A stretch of 64,000 bases of DNA from Corynebacterium sp. Marseille-P4321 (GCF_903645305.1 NZ_CAHJXO010000001.1:372001-436000); one strand, 5' to 3'; positions 43,484 to 53,512 are shown, counted from the first letter of the stretch. A program made the numbers and translations. The notes: a model not told the origin generated them from the sequence alone.

Positions 43484-45571
43484 ATGGCAACCACAAAGGC
43501 GGACCTGCAGTCGCAGGCCGCGGACATCCTCGAAGGGGTGGGCGGCGCCGACAACATCTCGTCGCTGACGCACTGCGCCACCCGTTTGCGCTTCGAGCTT
43601 CACGACGCTTCCTTGGCCGACAAAGACCGCCTCGAGGCGAACCCGAAGGTGATGGGCGCCGTTCCCCAAGGCGGTAGCCACTACCAGGTGATTGTCGGCG
43701 GCGACGTGGCCACCGTGTACAACGAGATCAACCGCCTGCCCGAGATGGCAGACCGCGCCGCGGTGTCGAACGACGACCTGAAAAAGCAGCAGCGCGACAA
43801 GGCGAAGGGCAAGATGCCCTGGCTGGACACCTTCTTCGAGTACCTCTCCGACTCCTTCCGCCCGATCCTGGGCGTGCTGCTGGGCGCCTCGCTGATCATC
43901 GCGTTCGCCGCGGTGCTCGACGCGTTTAACCTGGTGGACTTCCGCGCGGAAGTCAAGACACCGGGCTGGCAGTTCGTGGACGCCATGTGGGGCTCGGTGT
44001 TCTTCTTCCTGCCGGTCGCGGTGGCCTACAACGCGGGCAAGAAGCTGGACATCGACCCGTGGGTGCCCGCCGCGGTGATGCTGGCCCTGTTCACCCCGGA
44101 TTACATGAACCTCACCGATCACCCGGAGGCCCGGGTGGTGGAATTGTTCGGCGCGCCGACGAACGTCATCGACGTCTTCGGCCTACCGATGATTCTGAAC
44201 CCCTACAACGGCAACGTGTTCGTGCCGCTGATCATGGCTGCCGTGGCGGCGCTGTTGTACAAGGCCCTGCAGAAGATCATCCCGTCTGCGGTGCACATGG
44301 TCTTCGTGCCGTTCCTGACGCTTCTGGTGATGATCCCGGTCACCGCGTTTCTCATCGGTCCGTTCGGCTACCTGCTCGGCGCCTGGATCGGCACCGGGCT
44401 GGCCTGGATGAACAGCAACGCTCCGTTCATCTTCGCCGTGCTCATCCCGATGCTGTACCCGTTCCTCGTGCCGCTGGGCCTGCACTGGCCGCTCAACGCG
44501 CTGATGCTGGTGAACATCAACACCCTCGGCTACGACTTCATCCAGGGCCCGATGGGTGCCTGGAACTTCGCCTGCTTCGGCGCCACCGCAGCGGTGCTGG
44601 CAATCTCCATGCGCGATAAAGATCCGCTGATGCGCCAGACTTCCGGCTCCGCGCTTGCCGCGGGCCTGCTCGGCGGTATCTCCGAACCGTCGCTGTACGG
44701 CATCCACCTGCGCTACAAGAAGATCTACCCGCGCATGCTGGTGGGCTGCTTCGCCGGCGGCCTCACCATCGCCATCCTGGGCACCCCGTTCGGCGGCGTG
44801 AAGACGAACGCGTTCGTGTTCACCTCCATCCCCACCATGTTCGTGTTCGACCCGATGTGGGTCTACATGATCGCCATCGCGGTGGCGTTCTTCACCTCCT
44901 TCTTCATCATCCTGGTCACCGACTACCGCACCCCGGAGGAGAAGGCGGAAGCCTTGGCGCGCGCCGCGGCTGCCCGCGAGGCATCCGAGGGCGTCGAGGC
45001 TGAAATGGTTGAGGAGGAGGTCGTGGCTGAGGAGGATCCGGCGCGGGAGCCCGTCGCAAAGCAAACTGCTCCTGCTGCCGCTGAACCCGCCGAATCCGCC
45101 GCTGAGCCGGTAACCACTGAGGTGCTCGCGCCGGTCGGCGGCGAAGTGATCGCAATGGGCGCGCTAAGCGACGCCGCGTTCGCGTCCGGCGCGCTCGGCC
45201 AAGCCGTGGGTGTCGTGCCGGCGAACGCGACGCTGAAGGTGCTCGCACCTGTCGCGGGCAAGGTGATTTCCGTGGCGAAGACGAACCACGCCTACGGCAT
45301 CAAGACCGACAACGGCGTGGAGCTGCTCGTGCACATCGGCATCGACACCGTGAAGCTCGAAGGTGCAGGCTTTACGCCGCTGGTGGAGAAGAAGCAGCGG
45401 GTTGAGGCTGGCGACGCGCTGGCGGAGGTGGATTTCGCCTCCATCGCCGCCGCGGGCGTGGACACCACCGTCATCACCACGGTGGTGAACTCGAAGAAGC
45501 TCGCAAGCGTGAACGACGTGGCCGAAGGCACCGTCACCGCAGGCCAGCCCGTGCTCGAGGCCGTGAAGTAA
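43484..45571 (+). CDS. ptsG: PTS glucose-type EIIBCA permease
   Basis: A 695-residue sugar transporter and kinase. EIIB: phosphorylated Cys31 in LTHCATRLRF. EIIC: about 10 membrane segments (about 115-470) with WPLNALMLVNINTLGYDFIQ and GISEPSLYGIHLRYKK. EIIA: Val/Ala/Glu-rich linker, then LLVHIGIDTVKLEG with His617. The B-C-A order and the EIIC blocks agree closely with my recollection of C. glutamicum PtsG; the sucrose permease PtsS is the main alternative, so the sugar is not certain. AAAGGAG precedes ATG 43484. It is followed by ptsI after 26 nt, whereas the two are usually apart, and by an attenuator-type leader. Confidence 0.85.
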   Translation: MATTKADLQSQAADILEGVGGADNISSLTHCATRLRFELHDASLADKDRLEANPKVMGAVPQGGSHYQVIVGGDVATVYNEINRLPEMADRAAVSNDDLKKQQRDKAKGKMPWLDTFFEYLSDSFRPILGVLLGASLIIAFAAVLDAFNLVDFRAEVKTPGWQFVDAMWGSVFFFLPVAVAYNAGKKLDIDPWVPAAVMLALFTPDYMNLTDHPEARVVELFGAPTNVIDVFGLPMILNPYNGNVFVPLIMAAVAALLYKALQKIIPSAVHMVFVPFLTLLVMIPVTAFLIGPFGYLLGAWIGTGLAWMNSNAPFIFAVLIPMLYPFLVPLGLHWPLNALMLVNINTLGYDFIQGPMGAWNFACFGATAAVLAISMRDKDPLMRQTSGSALAAGLLGGISEPSLYGIHLRYKKIYPRMLVGCFAGGLTIAILGTPFGGVKTNAFVFTSIPTMFVFDPMWVYMIAIAVAFFTSFFIILVTDYRTPEEKAEALARAAAAREASEGVEAEMVEEEVVAEEDPAREPVAKQTAPAAAEPAESAAEPVTTEVLAPVGGEVIAMGALSDAAFASGALGQAVGVVPANATLKVLAPVAGKVISVAKTNHAYGIKTDNGVELLVHIGIDTVKLEGAGFTPLVEKKQRVEAGDALAEVDFASIAAAGVDTTVITTVVNSKKLASVNDVAEGTVTAGQPVLEAVK

Positions 45572-45597
45572 GCCACCCGCCAAGAAAGGATCTGAAC

Positions 45598-47289
45598 ATG
45601 TCGAACCGCACCGTCCTCCACGGCATCGGAGTCTCCGCTGGTACAGCATCCGGGCCGGTAGCCGTCGTCACGCCTGCAGTGGGTATCGACGAGCACGAAC
45701 CCGCCTCCGTTGACCCGGAGGCCGACGGCCAGCGCGTGCGCGAAGCACTCGGCGAGGTTGCCGATTCGCTGGGCGCCCGCGCCGCCCACGCGAACTCCAA
45801 GTCGTCCAAGGCCGTGCTCGAGGCCACCGCGGCGCTGGCCACCGACAAGGGGCTGATCCGCGGCATTGACAAGGAGCTCAAGAAAGGCACAGGCGTAACG
45901 AAGGCGATCCACGACGCCGTCGAGGTGTACGCCGCCAAGCTACGCAAACTCGGCGGCTACATGGCGGAGCGGGTGACCGACCTCTACGACATCCGCGACC
46001 GCGCCACCGCGCGTGTGCGCAACCTGCCCGAGCCGGGCGTGCCGGATCTCTCGGAGCCGTCTGTGCTGGTCGCGCACGATCTCGCCCCTGCGGAGACCGC
46101 CACGTTGAACCCGGAGCAGGTCCTCGGCATCATCACCGAGGCGGGCGGCGCGACATCGCACACCGCGATCCTCGCCGCGCAGCTTGGAATCCCCGCGGCT
46201 GTGCAGGTGAGGGGCATTTCGCAGGCTATTATCGACGCTCCGTTGGTTGCCCTCGACGGCGGCGTCGGCGAAGTCATCGTGGCACCGAGCGAATCGGATG
46301 TCTCCGAACTCGCCGAGCGCTCGAAGCGGCGCGCCGCCGCCCTGGCCGGTTCCTCCGGCGAAGGCGCGACCCGCGACGGCACCCGCGTGAAGTTGCTGGC
46401 CAACATCGGCACCGCCGACGACGCCGAGAAGGCAGCGAAGTACGACCTGGAAGGCTCCGGGTTGTTCCGCTCCGAGTTCCTTTTCCTTGACCGCGACGCC
46501 GCCCCGAGCGTGGAGGAGCAAGCCGAGACCTACACGAAGGTGCTTGAGGCTTTCGACGGCCGCCGCGTCGTCGTGCGCACCCTCGACGCTGGCGCCGACA
46601 AGCCGCTGTCGTTCGCGGACCTCGGCGAGGAGGAAAACCCCGCACTCGGCCGCCGCGGGCTGCGTCTCTCCCAGGCGCGCGAGGACCTCCTGGACGCCCA
46701 GCTCGAGGCGCTGGCGCAGGCCAACGCAAAGGTAGACGGCGCCGACCTGTGGGTCATGGCGCCTATGGTTGCCACGGTCGAAGAAGCTCACTGGTTCGCC
46801 CAACGCGCCCGCTCGTTCGGCCTGCCGAAGGTGGGCGTGATGGTGGAGACCCCCGCAGCCGCAATCCGCTCGAAACAGATCATGGAGGAGGTGGACTTCG
46901 CCTCCATCGGCACCAACGACCTGTCGCAGTACACGATGGCCGCCGACCGAATGCAGGGCGAGCTCGCCGACCTGCTCAGCCCCTGGCAGCCGGCGCTGCT
47001 GTCGATGATCCGCGAGACCTGCCGCGGCGGCGACGCCACCGGCAAGCCCATCGGCGTGTGTGGTGAAGCTGGTGGCGACCCGCTCATGGCGCTCGTGCTC
47101 GTCGGCCTCGGCGTGAAGAGCCTCTCCATGGCCCCGGGTAAGGTTCGCGCCGTGCGCGCCGCGCTGCGGATGCACGACTTCGACACGTGCCGTCAGATGG
47201 CGAACTTCGCTGTCGACGCCCGCACCGCCCACGACGCCCGTGAAGCTGTGCTCGCTCTGGCCGACCCGGTGCTGCGGGATTTGCTTTAG
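45598..47289 (+). CDS. ptsI: PTS enzyme I (phosphoenolpyruvate-protein phosphotransferase)
   Basis: A 563-residue cytoplasmic enzyme that takes phosphate from PEP and passes it to HPr. The swivelling His188 lies in GGATSHTAIL. The PEP-binding barrel has NIGTADDAEKAAKYDLEGSG and FRSEFLFLDR, IGTNDLSQYTMAADR and GVCGEAGGDPLMALVLVGLG. AAGGAT precedes the ATG. Co-transcription with the EIIBCA gene is likely. No HPr gene is present in this window, so general PTS components must lie elsewhere. Confidence 0.95.
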   Translation: MSNRTVLHGIGVSAGTASGPVAVVTPAVGIDEHEPASVDPEADGQRVREALGEVADSLGARAAHANSKSSKAVLEATAALATDKGLIRGIDKELKKGTGVTKAIHDAVEVYAAKLRKLGGYMAERVTDLYDIRDRATARVRNLPEPGVPDLSEPSVLVAHDLAPAETATLNPEQVLGIITEAGGATSHTAILAAQLGIPAAVQVRGISQAIIDAPLVALDGGVGEVIVAPSESDVSELAERSKRRAAALAGSSGEGATRDGTRVKLLANIGTADDAEKAAKYDLEGSGLFRSEFLFLDRDAAPSVEEQAETYTKVLEAFDGRRVVVRTLDAGADKPLSFADLGEEENPALGRRGLRLSQAREDLLDAQLEALAQANAKVDGADLWVMAPMVATVEEAHWFAQRARSFGLPKVGVMVETPAAAIRSKQIMEEVDFASIGTNDLSQYTMAADRMQGELADLLSPWQPALLSMIRETCRGGDATGKPIGVCGEAGGDPLMALVLVGLGVKSLSMAPGKVRAVRAALRMHDFDTCRQMANFAVDARTAHDAREAVLALADPVLRDLL

Positions 47290-47341
47290 GCGTTGCGCGT
47301 CGTGCGGTCTCGGGGGTGGGGGTAGCAAGCGCATTGCGGAT

Positions 47342-47517
47342 TAGTTGGCCCGCACCCACTTGTCCGCAATGCGGAGTTCGGTCGGGGCTTGCGGTGCCTC
47401 CGCTCCAACTAGTTGGTCGGCACCAACTTGTCCGCAATGCGGGGTCCGGCCGGGTCAGGCGGTGCTTCTGCTCCAAATGGTTGGTCGGCACCCATTTGTC
47501 CGCAATGCGGAGTCCGG
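47342..47517. repeat. 68-bp tandem repeat, two full copies and one partial
   Basis: Copies at 47342-47409 and 47410-47477 and a partial copy at 47478-about 47517 start with TAGTTGGTCGGCACC-like sequence. Each contains CTTGTCCGCAATGCGG, whose CCGCAATGCGG is a near-perfect palindrome. An inverted GCATTGCGGA (47331-47340) precedes the array. It fills most of the 450-bp gap between ptsI and the peptide-binding protein. Open frames across it look like by-products of the repeat. The rest of the gap holds one copy of the dispersed 11-mer at 47627. Confidence 0.85.
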
Positions 47518-47739
47518 CGCGGGCGTCGCTGTCTAAGATCGCGCGCAATGAACAGGACGGTACATATTTTTATTCGCGCTAACGATTTGGATTGGAGGGC
47601 GTTGTGCAGGGGGAATCGTCGATAAGCTAGTGAAAGTAGACAGGGCTGTATGGCGGAGATTGTTTGGTTGCTGCCGGCTCGGGATAGTTTGTGTTGACAC
47701 GTACAAGTCCACTCACTCATCGGAATCGAGCTGACAATC

Positions 47740-49404
47740 ATGCAAGACCGCACGCGCGCGATCCTCGCGCCTGTTCTCGCCGTAGCTACCGTCGTTTCGC
47801 TCGCGGCATGTGCGACGACGGAAAGCGACTCCGCCGCAAACGACGCAAAGACCGCAAACACCGAAAGCGCCGCAAACGGCGCGGCAGGCGGGGACTACAT
47901 CACGATCGGCACCACCGACAAGATCACGCGTATCGACCCGGCCGGGGCCTACGACAAGGGATCCTTCGACGTGATGCGCCAGGTGTACGGCTTTCTGGTG
48001 GAGCCGGGTGCGGAGGACACCGCGATCACGCCGTCGCTTGCGGAATCCGCCGAGTTCACTGCCCCGGACGAGTACACCGTCAAGCTGAAACCGGACCTCG
48101 CGTTCGCGAACGGCAACGAGCTGACCTCGTCGGACGTGAAGTTCACCTTCGACCGCCAGAAGGCTATCGACGACCCGAACGGGCCGGCATCGCTCCTCGT
48201 GAACCTGGAATCGGTGGAGGCGCCTGACGATCTGACGGTGGTGTTCAAGCTGAGCGACTCGAATGACCAGACTTTCGCGTCCGTGCTCAGCTCGCCGGCG
48301 GCGCCGATCGTGGACGAGGAAGTGTTCCCGGCGGACTCGGTGCTGGATAGCCAGGAAATCGCGGAATCCGGCGCCTTCGCCGGCCCGTATGTGCTGGAAA
48401 CGTACCGGGAGAACGAGCAGGTGACCTACGCGAAGAACCCCGAGTACAAGGGCGTGCTCGGTCAGGCGCGCAACGAGGGCGTGGACGTGAAGTACTACGC
48501 GGACGCGTCGAACCTCAAGCTGGATATCCAGCAGAACAACATCGACGTCGCGCACCGCTCGCTCACCGCAACCGATATCGACGACCTGCGCAAGGACGAC
48601 AACGTCACGGTCGTGGAGGGGCAGGGCGGCGAGATCCGCTACCTCACCTTCAACCTGAACACTCAGCCCTACGGCGCCACCACGCCCGAGGCCGACGAGG
48701 AGAAGGCGAAGGCTGTGCGCCAAGCGGTTGCGGCGTCGATCGACCGCGATGCGCTGGCCAAAGATGTCTACCGTGACACCTACTCCCCGCTGTACTCCCA
48801 CGTTGCGGACGGGCTGCTCGGTGCCACGGAGCCGCTGAAGGAGCTTTACCTCGCCGACGACGGCAAGCCGGACGCCGGCAAGGCGCGCGACATTCTCGAG
48901 GCCGCCGGTGTGACTACGCCGGTGGAGCTGAACGTCCAGTACAACCCCGACCACTACGGGCCGTCTTCGGGCGACGAGTACGCCGCGATCAAGGCGCAGC
49001 TGGAGGGAACGGGCCTGTTCACCGTCGACCTGCAGTCCACCGAGTGGGTCCAGTACCAGAAGAACCGCGTCGCCGACGCTTACCCCGTGTACCAGCTCGG
49101 TTGGTTCGCGGACTTCCCGGACCCGGACAACTACCTCACGCCGTTGTTCGCCCCAGGCAGCAACTTCTTGAACAACCACTTCGAGAACACCGCAATTACC
49201 GACGAGCTGAACAAGTCGTCCCACGAACAAGACGAGGCGGCGCGCGTTGAGGAACTGGCCACGGTGCAGCGCGAACTGGCGGAGGAGTTGCCGACGGTGC
49301 CGCTTCTCCAGGGCAAGCAGACCGTGGTGACGGGGACGGATATCGACGGGGTGGTGCTCGACGTTTCGGTGGGCTTCCGCTACGCGCTATTGAGCCGTCG
49401 ATAA
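47740..49404 (+). CDS. Peptide/dipeptide ABC transporter substrate-binding lipoprotein
   Basis: A 554-residue family 5 solute-binding protein. Lipobox LAAC (about Cys23) is followed by a Ala/Asn/Thr-rich spacer and the binding domain starting YITIGTTDKITRIDP. It has PSLAESAEFTAPDEYTVKLK, NGNELTSSDVKFTFDR and GQGGEIRYLTFNLN, and the late PVYQLGWFADFPDPDNYLTPL typical of DppA/OppA. No permease or ATPase genes are adjacent, so it is an orphan component here. The TAA stop at 49402-49404 lies inside a copy of the dispersed 11-mer CGTCGATAAGC. Confidence 0.92.
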   Translation: MQDRTRAILAPVLAVATVVSLAACATTESDSAANDAKTANTESAANGAAGGDYITIGTTDKITRIDPAGAYDKGSFDVMRQVYGFLVEPGAEDTAITPSLAESAEFTAPDEYTVKLKPDLAFANGNELTSSDVKFTFDRQKAIDDPNGPASLLVNLESVEAPDDLTVVFKLSDSNDQTFASVLSSPAAPIVDEEVFPADSVLDSQEIAESGAFAGPYVLETYRENEQVTYAKNPEYKGVLGQARNEGVDVKYYADASNLKLDIQQNNIDVAHRSLTATDIDDLRKDDNVTVVEGQGGEIRYLTFNLNTQPYGATTPEADEEKAKAVRQAVAASIDRDALAKDVYRDTYSPLYSHVADGLLGATEPLKELYLADDGKPDAGKARDILEAAGVTTPVELNVQYNPDHYGPSSGDEYAAIKAQLEGTGLFTVDLQSTEWVQYQKNRVADAYPVYQLGWFADFPDPDNYLTPLFAPGSNFLNNHFENTAITDELNKSSHEQDEAARVEELATVQRELAEELPTVPLLQGKQTVVTGTDIDGVVLDVSVGFRYALLSRR

Positions 49405-49420
49405 GCATGCTCTGCAGCCC

Positions 49421-49439
49421 TGTTCGCTACGGGCGAACA
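49421..49439. promoter_or_regulatory. Candidate ClgR operator upstream of clpC
   Basis: TGTTCGC-TACGG-GCGAACA has perfect 7-bp arms and matches the known actinobacterial ClgR pattern GTTCGC-N5-GCG. ClgR activates clp genes in Streptomyces and Corynebacterium. It lies 124 bp before the clpC start. Confidence 0.7.
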
Positions 49440-49492
49440 CCCCGCCCGACCTGCGCAATTGCATCGCTTAACGACGGCCGGGTGGCGAAGGC

Positions 49493-49518
49493 GGGAAGAG
49501 GTGTCGGCGGCCGACGTT
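49493..49518 (+). promoter_or_regulatory. Candidate SigH-type promoter of clpC
   Basis: GGGAAG at 49493-49498 and GTT at 49516-49518 give GGAA-N18-GTT, the spacing of SigH/ECF promoters; clpC is SigH-controlled in C. glutamicum. No vegetative promoter is obvious here. Confidence 0.5.
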
Positions 49519-49562
49519 ATGGTGGTGGACAACAATTTTTGGTTTAGGAAGGGGCAAGCCAC

Positions 49563-52334
49563 ATGTTCGAGCGGTTTACGGACAGGGCCCGTCGCGTTAT
49601 CGTCCTGGCGCAGGAGGAGGCGCGCGAGCTCAACCACAACTACATGGGCACAGAGCACATCCTGCTCGGCCTGATTAAAGAGGGCGAGGGTGTCGCCGCG
49701 AAGGCGCTCGAATCCATGGGCATCAACCTGGAGGACGTGCGTCGCGAGGTCATCGACATCATCGGCCATGGCTCCCAGCCGGCCACCGGCCACATCCCGT
49801 TCACCCCGCGCGCGAAGAAGGTGCTTGAGCTTTCGCTGCGCGAGGGCCTGCAGATGGGGCACAAGTACATCGGCACCGAGTTCCTGCTGCTCGGCCTCAT
49901 CCGCGAGGGTGAAGGCGTTGCGGCGCAGGTGCTGATCAAGCTCGGCGCCGACCTGCCGCGCGTGCGCCAGCAGGTGATTCAGCTGCTCTCCGGCTACGAG
50001 GGCGGCGAGGGCCAGAACCCGGAGTCCCCGCAGCAGGGCGGCGGCGGTTTCGCTGGCGCTGGTGCTGGCCCGGGTGCGGGCGGCGGCCAGCGTGGCCCGC
50101 AGGGCGGCGAGCGTTCCAACTCGCTCGTGCTCGACCAGTTCGGCCGTAACCTCACCGCGGCGGCGAAGGAAGGCAAACTCGACCCGGTTGTCGGCCGCGA
50201 CAAGGAAATCGAGCGCGTAATGCAGGTGCTGTCGCGTCGTACCAAGAACAACCCGGTGCTCATCGGTGAGCCCGGCGTGGGTAAAACCGCGGTGGTAGAG
50301 GGCCTCGCCTTGGACATCGCCAACGGTAAGGTTCCGGAAACGCTGAAAGACAAGCAGGTCTACTCGCTGGACCTCGGCTCGCTGGTGGCCGGCTCGCGCT
50401 ACCGCGGCGACTTCGAGGAGCGCCTGAAGAAGGTACTCAAGGAGATCAACCAGCGCGGCGACATCATCCTGTTCATCGACGAGATTCACACGCTCGTCGG
50501 CGCAGGTGCAGCAGAGGGTGCTATCGACGCGGCTTCGCTGCTCAAGCCGAAGCTGGCCCGCGGCGAGCTGCAGACCATCGGTGCGACGACGCTGGATGAG
50601 TACCGCAAGCACATTGAGAAGGACGCCGCTCTGGAGCGTCGTTTCCAGCCGGTGCAGGTGGACGAGCCGAGCGTGGAGGACACCGTGCAGATCCTCAAGG
50701 GTCTGCGCGACCGCTACGAAGCGCACCACCGCGTGTCCTACACCGACGACGCGCTCAAGGCCGCCGCTACGCTCTCGGACCGCTACATCAACGACCGTTT
50801 CTTGCCGGATAAGGCAGTGGACTTGCTCGATGAGGCCGGTGCCCGCATGCGCATTAAGCGCATGACCGCTCCGGAGGAGCTTCGCGAGGTCGACGACCGC
50901 ATCGCCGAGGTGCGGAAGGAAAAGGAAGCGGCGATCGACGCCCAGGACTTCGAGAAGGCTGCTGGCCTGCGCGACACCGAGCGCAAGTTGGGCGAGGAGC
51001 GCTCCGAGAAGGAAAAGAAGTGGCGCTCCGACGACCTGGAGGACATCGCCGAGGTCGGCGAGGACCAGATTGCCGACGTACTGGCGAACTGGACCGGTAT
51101 CCCGGTGTTCAAGCTCACCGAGAGCGAGTCTTCTCGCCTGCTCAACATGGAAGACGAGCTGCACAAGCGCATCATTGGCCAGGACGAGGCTGTGAAAGCC
51201 GTGTCCCGTTCCATCCGCCGCACCCGCGCTGGCCTGAAGGACCCGAACCGTCCGTCCGGTTCCTTCATCTTCGCCGGTCCGTCCGGTGTGGGTAAGACCG
51301 AGCTGTCGAAGGCGCTTGCAGAGTTCCTCTTCGGCGACGACGACTCGCTGATCCAGGTGGACATGGGCGAGTTCCACGACCGGTTCACCGCCTCGCGCCT
51401 GTTCGGTGCCCCTCCGGGGTACGTGGGCTACGAGGAGGGTGGCCAGCTCACCGAGAAGGTGCGTCGCAAGCCGTTTAGCGTCGTGCTTTTCGACGAGATC
51501 GAGAAGGCGCACAAGGAGATCTACAACACGCTCCTGCAGGTGCTCGAAGAAGGCCACGTCACCGACGGCCAGGGCCGCAACGTTGACTTCAAGAACACCG
51601 TGCTTATCTTCACGTCGAACCTGGGTACCGGTGACATCTCCAAGCCGGTCGGCCTGGGCTTCACGGGTGACACCGCGGTTGACTCCGAAGCGCAGTACGA
51701 GCGCATGAAGGGCAAGGTTAACGACGAGCTGAAGAAGCACTTCCGCCCCGAGTTTTTGAACCGTATCGACGAGATCGTGGTGTTCAAGCAGCTCACCCAG
51801 GGCGAGATCGTCGAGATGGTGGACCTGCTTATCTCCCGCGTGGACAAGAACCTCGCCGCCCAGGACATGGGCATCGAGCTCACCGAAAACGCGAAGAACC
51901 TGCTCGCAGTCCGCGGCTTCGACCCGGTGCTGGGTGCGCGCCCGCTGCGCCGCACGATTCAGCGCGAGATCGAAGACATTCTCTCGGAAAAGATCCTCTT
52001 CGGCGAGATCGGCGCCGGCGAGATCATCACCGTGGACGTCCAAGGCTGGGACGGCGACGTGGAGACCGCCCGCAAGGACCGCGGCAAGGCTGCCCCGGAT
52101 GCGGAGTTCACGTTCACCCCGCGCCCGAAGCCGCTCCCGGCCGACACCTTCGATGAGGAGGAAGTCGAGCTGGAGGAGGAGATCCGCGACATCGAGCCGG
52201 GCAACCGCGAGGACGAGACTGAGGCGTCCGAGTTCCCGGACGAGCGCGACACCGACCCGGAGCGCCCCGACGAAAACCCGGGTGAGGGCCGTGACGGCCA
52301 GGGCAACGAGGGCGAAGGCCCCGAGCCGGTCTAG
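49563..52334 (+). CDS. clpC: ClpC AAA+ unfoldase of the Clp protease
   Basis: A 923-residue chaperone that unfolds substrates for ClpP. The N-domain has two repeats ([20 protein letters not shown] and the [16 protein letters not shown] region). A Gly-rich linker (about 150-185) leads to the first ATPase ([15 protein letters not shown]) and a middle coiled coil with a UVR-type segment ([20 protein letters not shown]). The second ATPase has [16 protein letters not shown], and a VGYEEGG block precedes the C-terminal part. An acidic tail of ~75 residues follows. AGGAAGGGG precedes the ATG. Regulation by ClgR and SigH is suggested by the upstream sites. Confidence 0.97.
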   Translation: MFERFTDRARRVIVLAQEEARELNHNYMGTEHILLGLIKEGEGVAAKALESMGINLEDVRREVIDIIGHGSQPATGHIPFTPRAKKVLELSLREGLQMGHKYIGTEFLLLGLIREGEGVAAQVLIKLGADLPRVRQQVIQLLSGYEGGEGQNPESPQQGGGGFAGAGAGPGAGGGQRGPQGGERSNSLVLDQFGRNLTAAAKEGKLDPVVGRDKEIERVMQVLSRRTKNNPVLIGEPGVGKTAVVEGLALDIANGKVPETLKDKQVYSLDLGSLVAGSRYRGDFEERLKKVLKEINQRGDIILFIDEIHTLVGAGAAEGAIDAASLLKPKLARGELQTIGATTLDEYRKHIEKDAALERRFQPVQVDEPSVEDTVQILKGLRDRYEAHHRVSYTDDALKAAATLSDRYINDRFLPDKAVDLLDEAGARMRIKRMTAPEELREVDDRIAEVRKEKEAAIDAQDFEKAAGLRDTERKLGEERSEKEKKWRSDDLEDIAEVGEDQIADVLANWTGIPVFKLTESESSRLLNMEDELHKRIIGQDEAVKAVSRSIRRTRAGLKDPNRPSGSFIFAGPSGVGKTELSKALAEFLFGDDDSLIQVDMGEFHDRFTASRLFGAPPGYVGYEEGGQLTEKVRRKPFSVVLFDEIEKAHKEIYNTLLQVLEEGHVTDGQGRNVDFKNTVLIFTSNLGTGDISKPVGLGFTGDTAVDSEAQYERMKGKVNDELKKHFRPEFLNRIDEIVVFKQLTQGEIVEMVDLLISRVDKNLAAQDMGIELTENAKNLLAVRGFDPVLGARPLRRTIQREIEDILSEKILFGEIGAGEIITVDVQGWDGDVETARKDRGKAAPDAEFTFTPRPKPLPADTFDEEEVELEEEIRDIEPGNREDETEASEFPDERDTDPERPDENPGEGRDGQGNEGEGPEPV

Positions 52335-52357
52335 CGGTTAGCGCCAGTAACGGCTAG

Positions 52358-52398
52358 AAAAGCGCCAGCGAAGCGTGGATGCTTCGCTGGCGCTTTTT
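52358..52398 (+). terminator. Terminator of clpC
   Basis: AGCGCCAGCGAAGC (52361-52374) pairs perfectly with GCTTCGCTGGCGCT (52381-52394) around a GTGGAT loop and runs into TTTTT. Confidence 0.95.
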
Positions 52399-52480
52399 GT
52401 TGCGTGCAAGTAGTGAAGCTGCCATGATGAGCAGCACAACACGACTTTTGGGCATAAATAAGAAGTGTAGGCTGCTGCGC

Positions 52481-52651
52481 ATGGGTTACCAGTATCGGAA
52501 GCGCAAAAAGATCAGCAAGGACAGCTGGCTGAACTTCTCCGGCTCGGGGGTCTCCGCGTCGAAGAAGATCGGGCCGGTCACCGTGAACTCGCGCGGGCGC
52601 GTATCTGTGAAGCTGCCCGGCGGGCTGCACTACCGCGGCAAGTGGAAGTAG
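52481..52651 (+). CDS. Small DUF4236-type protein
   Basis: A 56-residue basic protein. YRKRKKISKDSWLNFSGSGV and SASKKIGPVTVNSRGR match the Gly/Ser/basic strand pattern of DUF4236, a short family of unknown function. TAGGCT (52468-52473) is exactly 7 nt before the ATG, the leaderless spacing used by many neighbours, which supports it as a real gene. It overlaps the 3' end of the convergent mutY by 22 nt. Confidence 0.75.
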   Translation: MGYQYRKRKKISKDSWLNFSGSGVSASKKIGPVTVNSRGRVSVKLPGGLHYRGKWK

Positions 52652-53490
52652 CCGCGGGAGTCTTGGACGGCGAGGCCGTCGTCAAGCAGTGAAAATAGTG
52701 CGCGGGAAAGTTGGGCTTGGTCGGGCCAGGTGGCGTCGATAAGCGATTGCTCCACCGGCGAATCCGCCTCGCGCAACAGGCGCATGATTTTGCCGCGTAC
52801 CTGCCTGTCCGTGCCCGCGAACTTTTGCGTGCGGCGCGACTTCAACTCGTCCTCGCTCGGCGCGGGCTTCCCGGCGGCCACCCACTCGCATCGCGTCACG
52901 GGGCACTGCCCGCACTTCGGCGCTTTCGCCGTGCATACCAGCGCGCCGAGCTCCATCAGGCCGGCGGAAAACTCCGGGCCGCTTGTTGGGGGCAGTAGCT
53001 TATCGACGGCTCCCAGCTCACCTTTCCCCGCCACCCCAACCGGGCGCCCGCGTTCAGCGCGCGCGACGACGCGGCGGACGTTCGTGTCCACCACCGGCAC
53101 GTTCTTGCCGAACGCGAAACACGCCACGGCGCGGGCCGTGTAATCGCCGATGCCGGGAAGCGCGAGGAGCTCATCGACGTCGCGGGGCACCTCGCCACCG
53201 TGTTTGTCCACGATCACCTGCGCGCACTCTTTCAGCCGCAGCGCTCTGCGGGGGTAGCCGAGTGAGCCCCAGGCGCGCAGCACCTTGTCCGTGCCGGCGG
53301 CCGCGAACGCTTCCGGGGTGGGCCAACGCCGCATCCACTCCTCCCAGATGGGGGCGACGCGCTCTACCTGCGTCTGGTGGCTCATCACCTCGCTGAGCAG
53401 GATGCCCCACGGCGACGTGCCGGGTGCGCGCCACGGCAGCGGGCGGGCGTTGTCGCGGAACCAGGCGATGATTTCGTTCGAGTCGAGCAC
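52630..53490 (-). CDS. mutY: A/G-specific adenine glycosylase
   Basis: A 286-residue DNA repair enzyme removing adenine mispaired with 8-oxoguanine. The helix-hairpin-helix LLALPGIGDYTARAV is followed by VPVVDTNVRRV, whose Asp is catalytic. The iron-sulfur cluster ligands are in CTAKAPKCGQCPVTRC (C-x6-C-x2-C-x4/5-C). SHQTQVERV near the start also fits. It is shorter than E. coli MutY because the C-terminal 8-oxoG domain is reduced, as in many actinobacteria. The start is uncertain; GTG 53490 is preferred. Divergent from the carbonic anhydrase gene with 22 bp between starts. Two copies of the dispersed 11-mer lie inside it. Confidence 0.92.
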   Translation of the reverse strand: MLDSNEIIAWFRDNARPLPWRAPGTSPWGILLSEVMSHQTQVERVAPIWEEWMRRWPTPEAFAAAGTDKVLRAWGSLGYPRRALRLKECAQVIVDKHGGEVPRDVDELLALPGIGDYTARAVACFAFGKNVPVVDTNVRRVVARAERGRPVGVAGKGELGAVDKLLPPTSGPEFSAGLMELGALVCTAKAPKCGQCPVTRCEWVAAGKPAPSEDELKSRRTQKFAGTDRQVRGKIMRLLREADSPVEQSLIDATWPDQAQLSRALFSLLDDGLAVQDSRGYFHLPR

Positions 53491-53512
53491 AATGTTTGCA
53501 ACAATAGTGCGT

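Noticed and set aside
47342..47517. CRISPR-like array
   Set aside because: The repeats are directly tandem without unique spacers and no cas genes are present.
47084..47582. Open frames through the 68-bp repeats with repeated CPQCG or SAMR-type peptides
   Set aside because: They exist on both strands and in several frames, as expected from an open repeat; no ribosome site or homology pattern.
49380..52043. 887-residue minus-strand open frame opposite clpC
   Set aside because: A shadow of clpC caused by GC-rich third positions; no domain pattern and no start signal.
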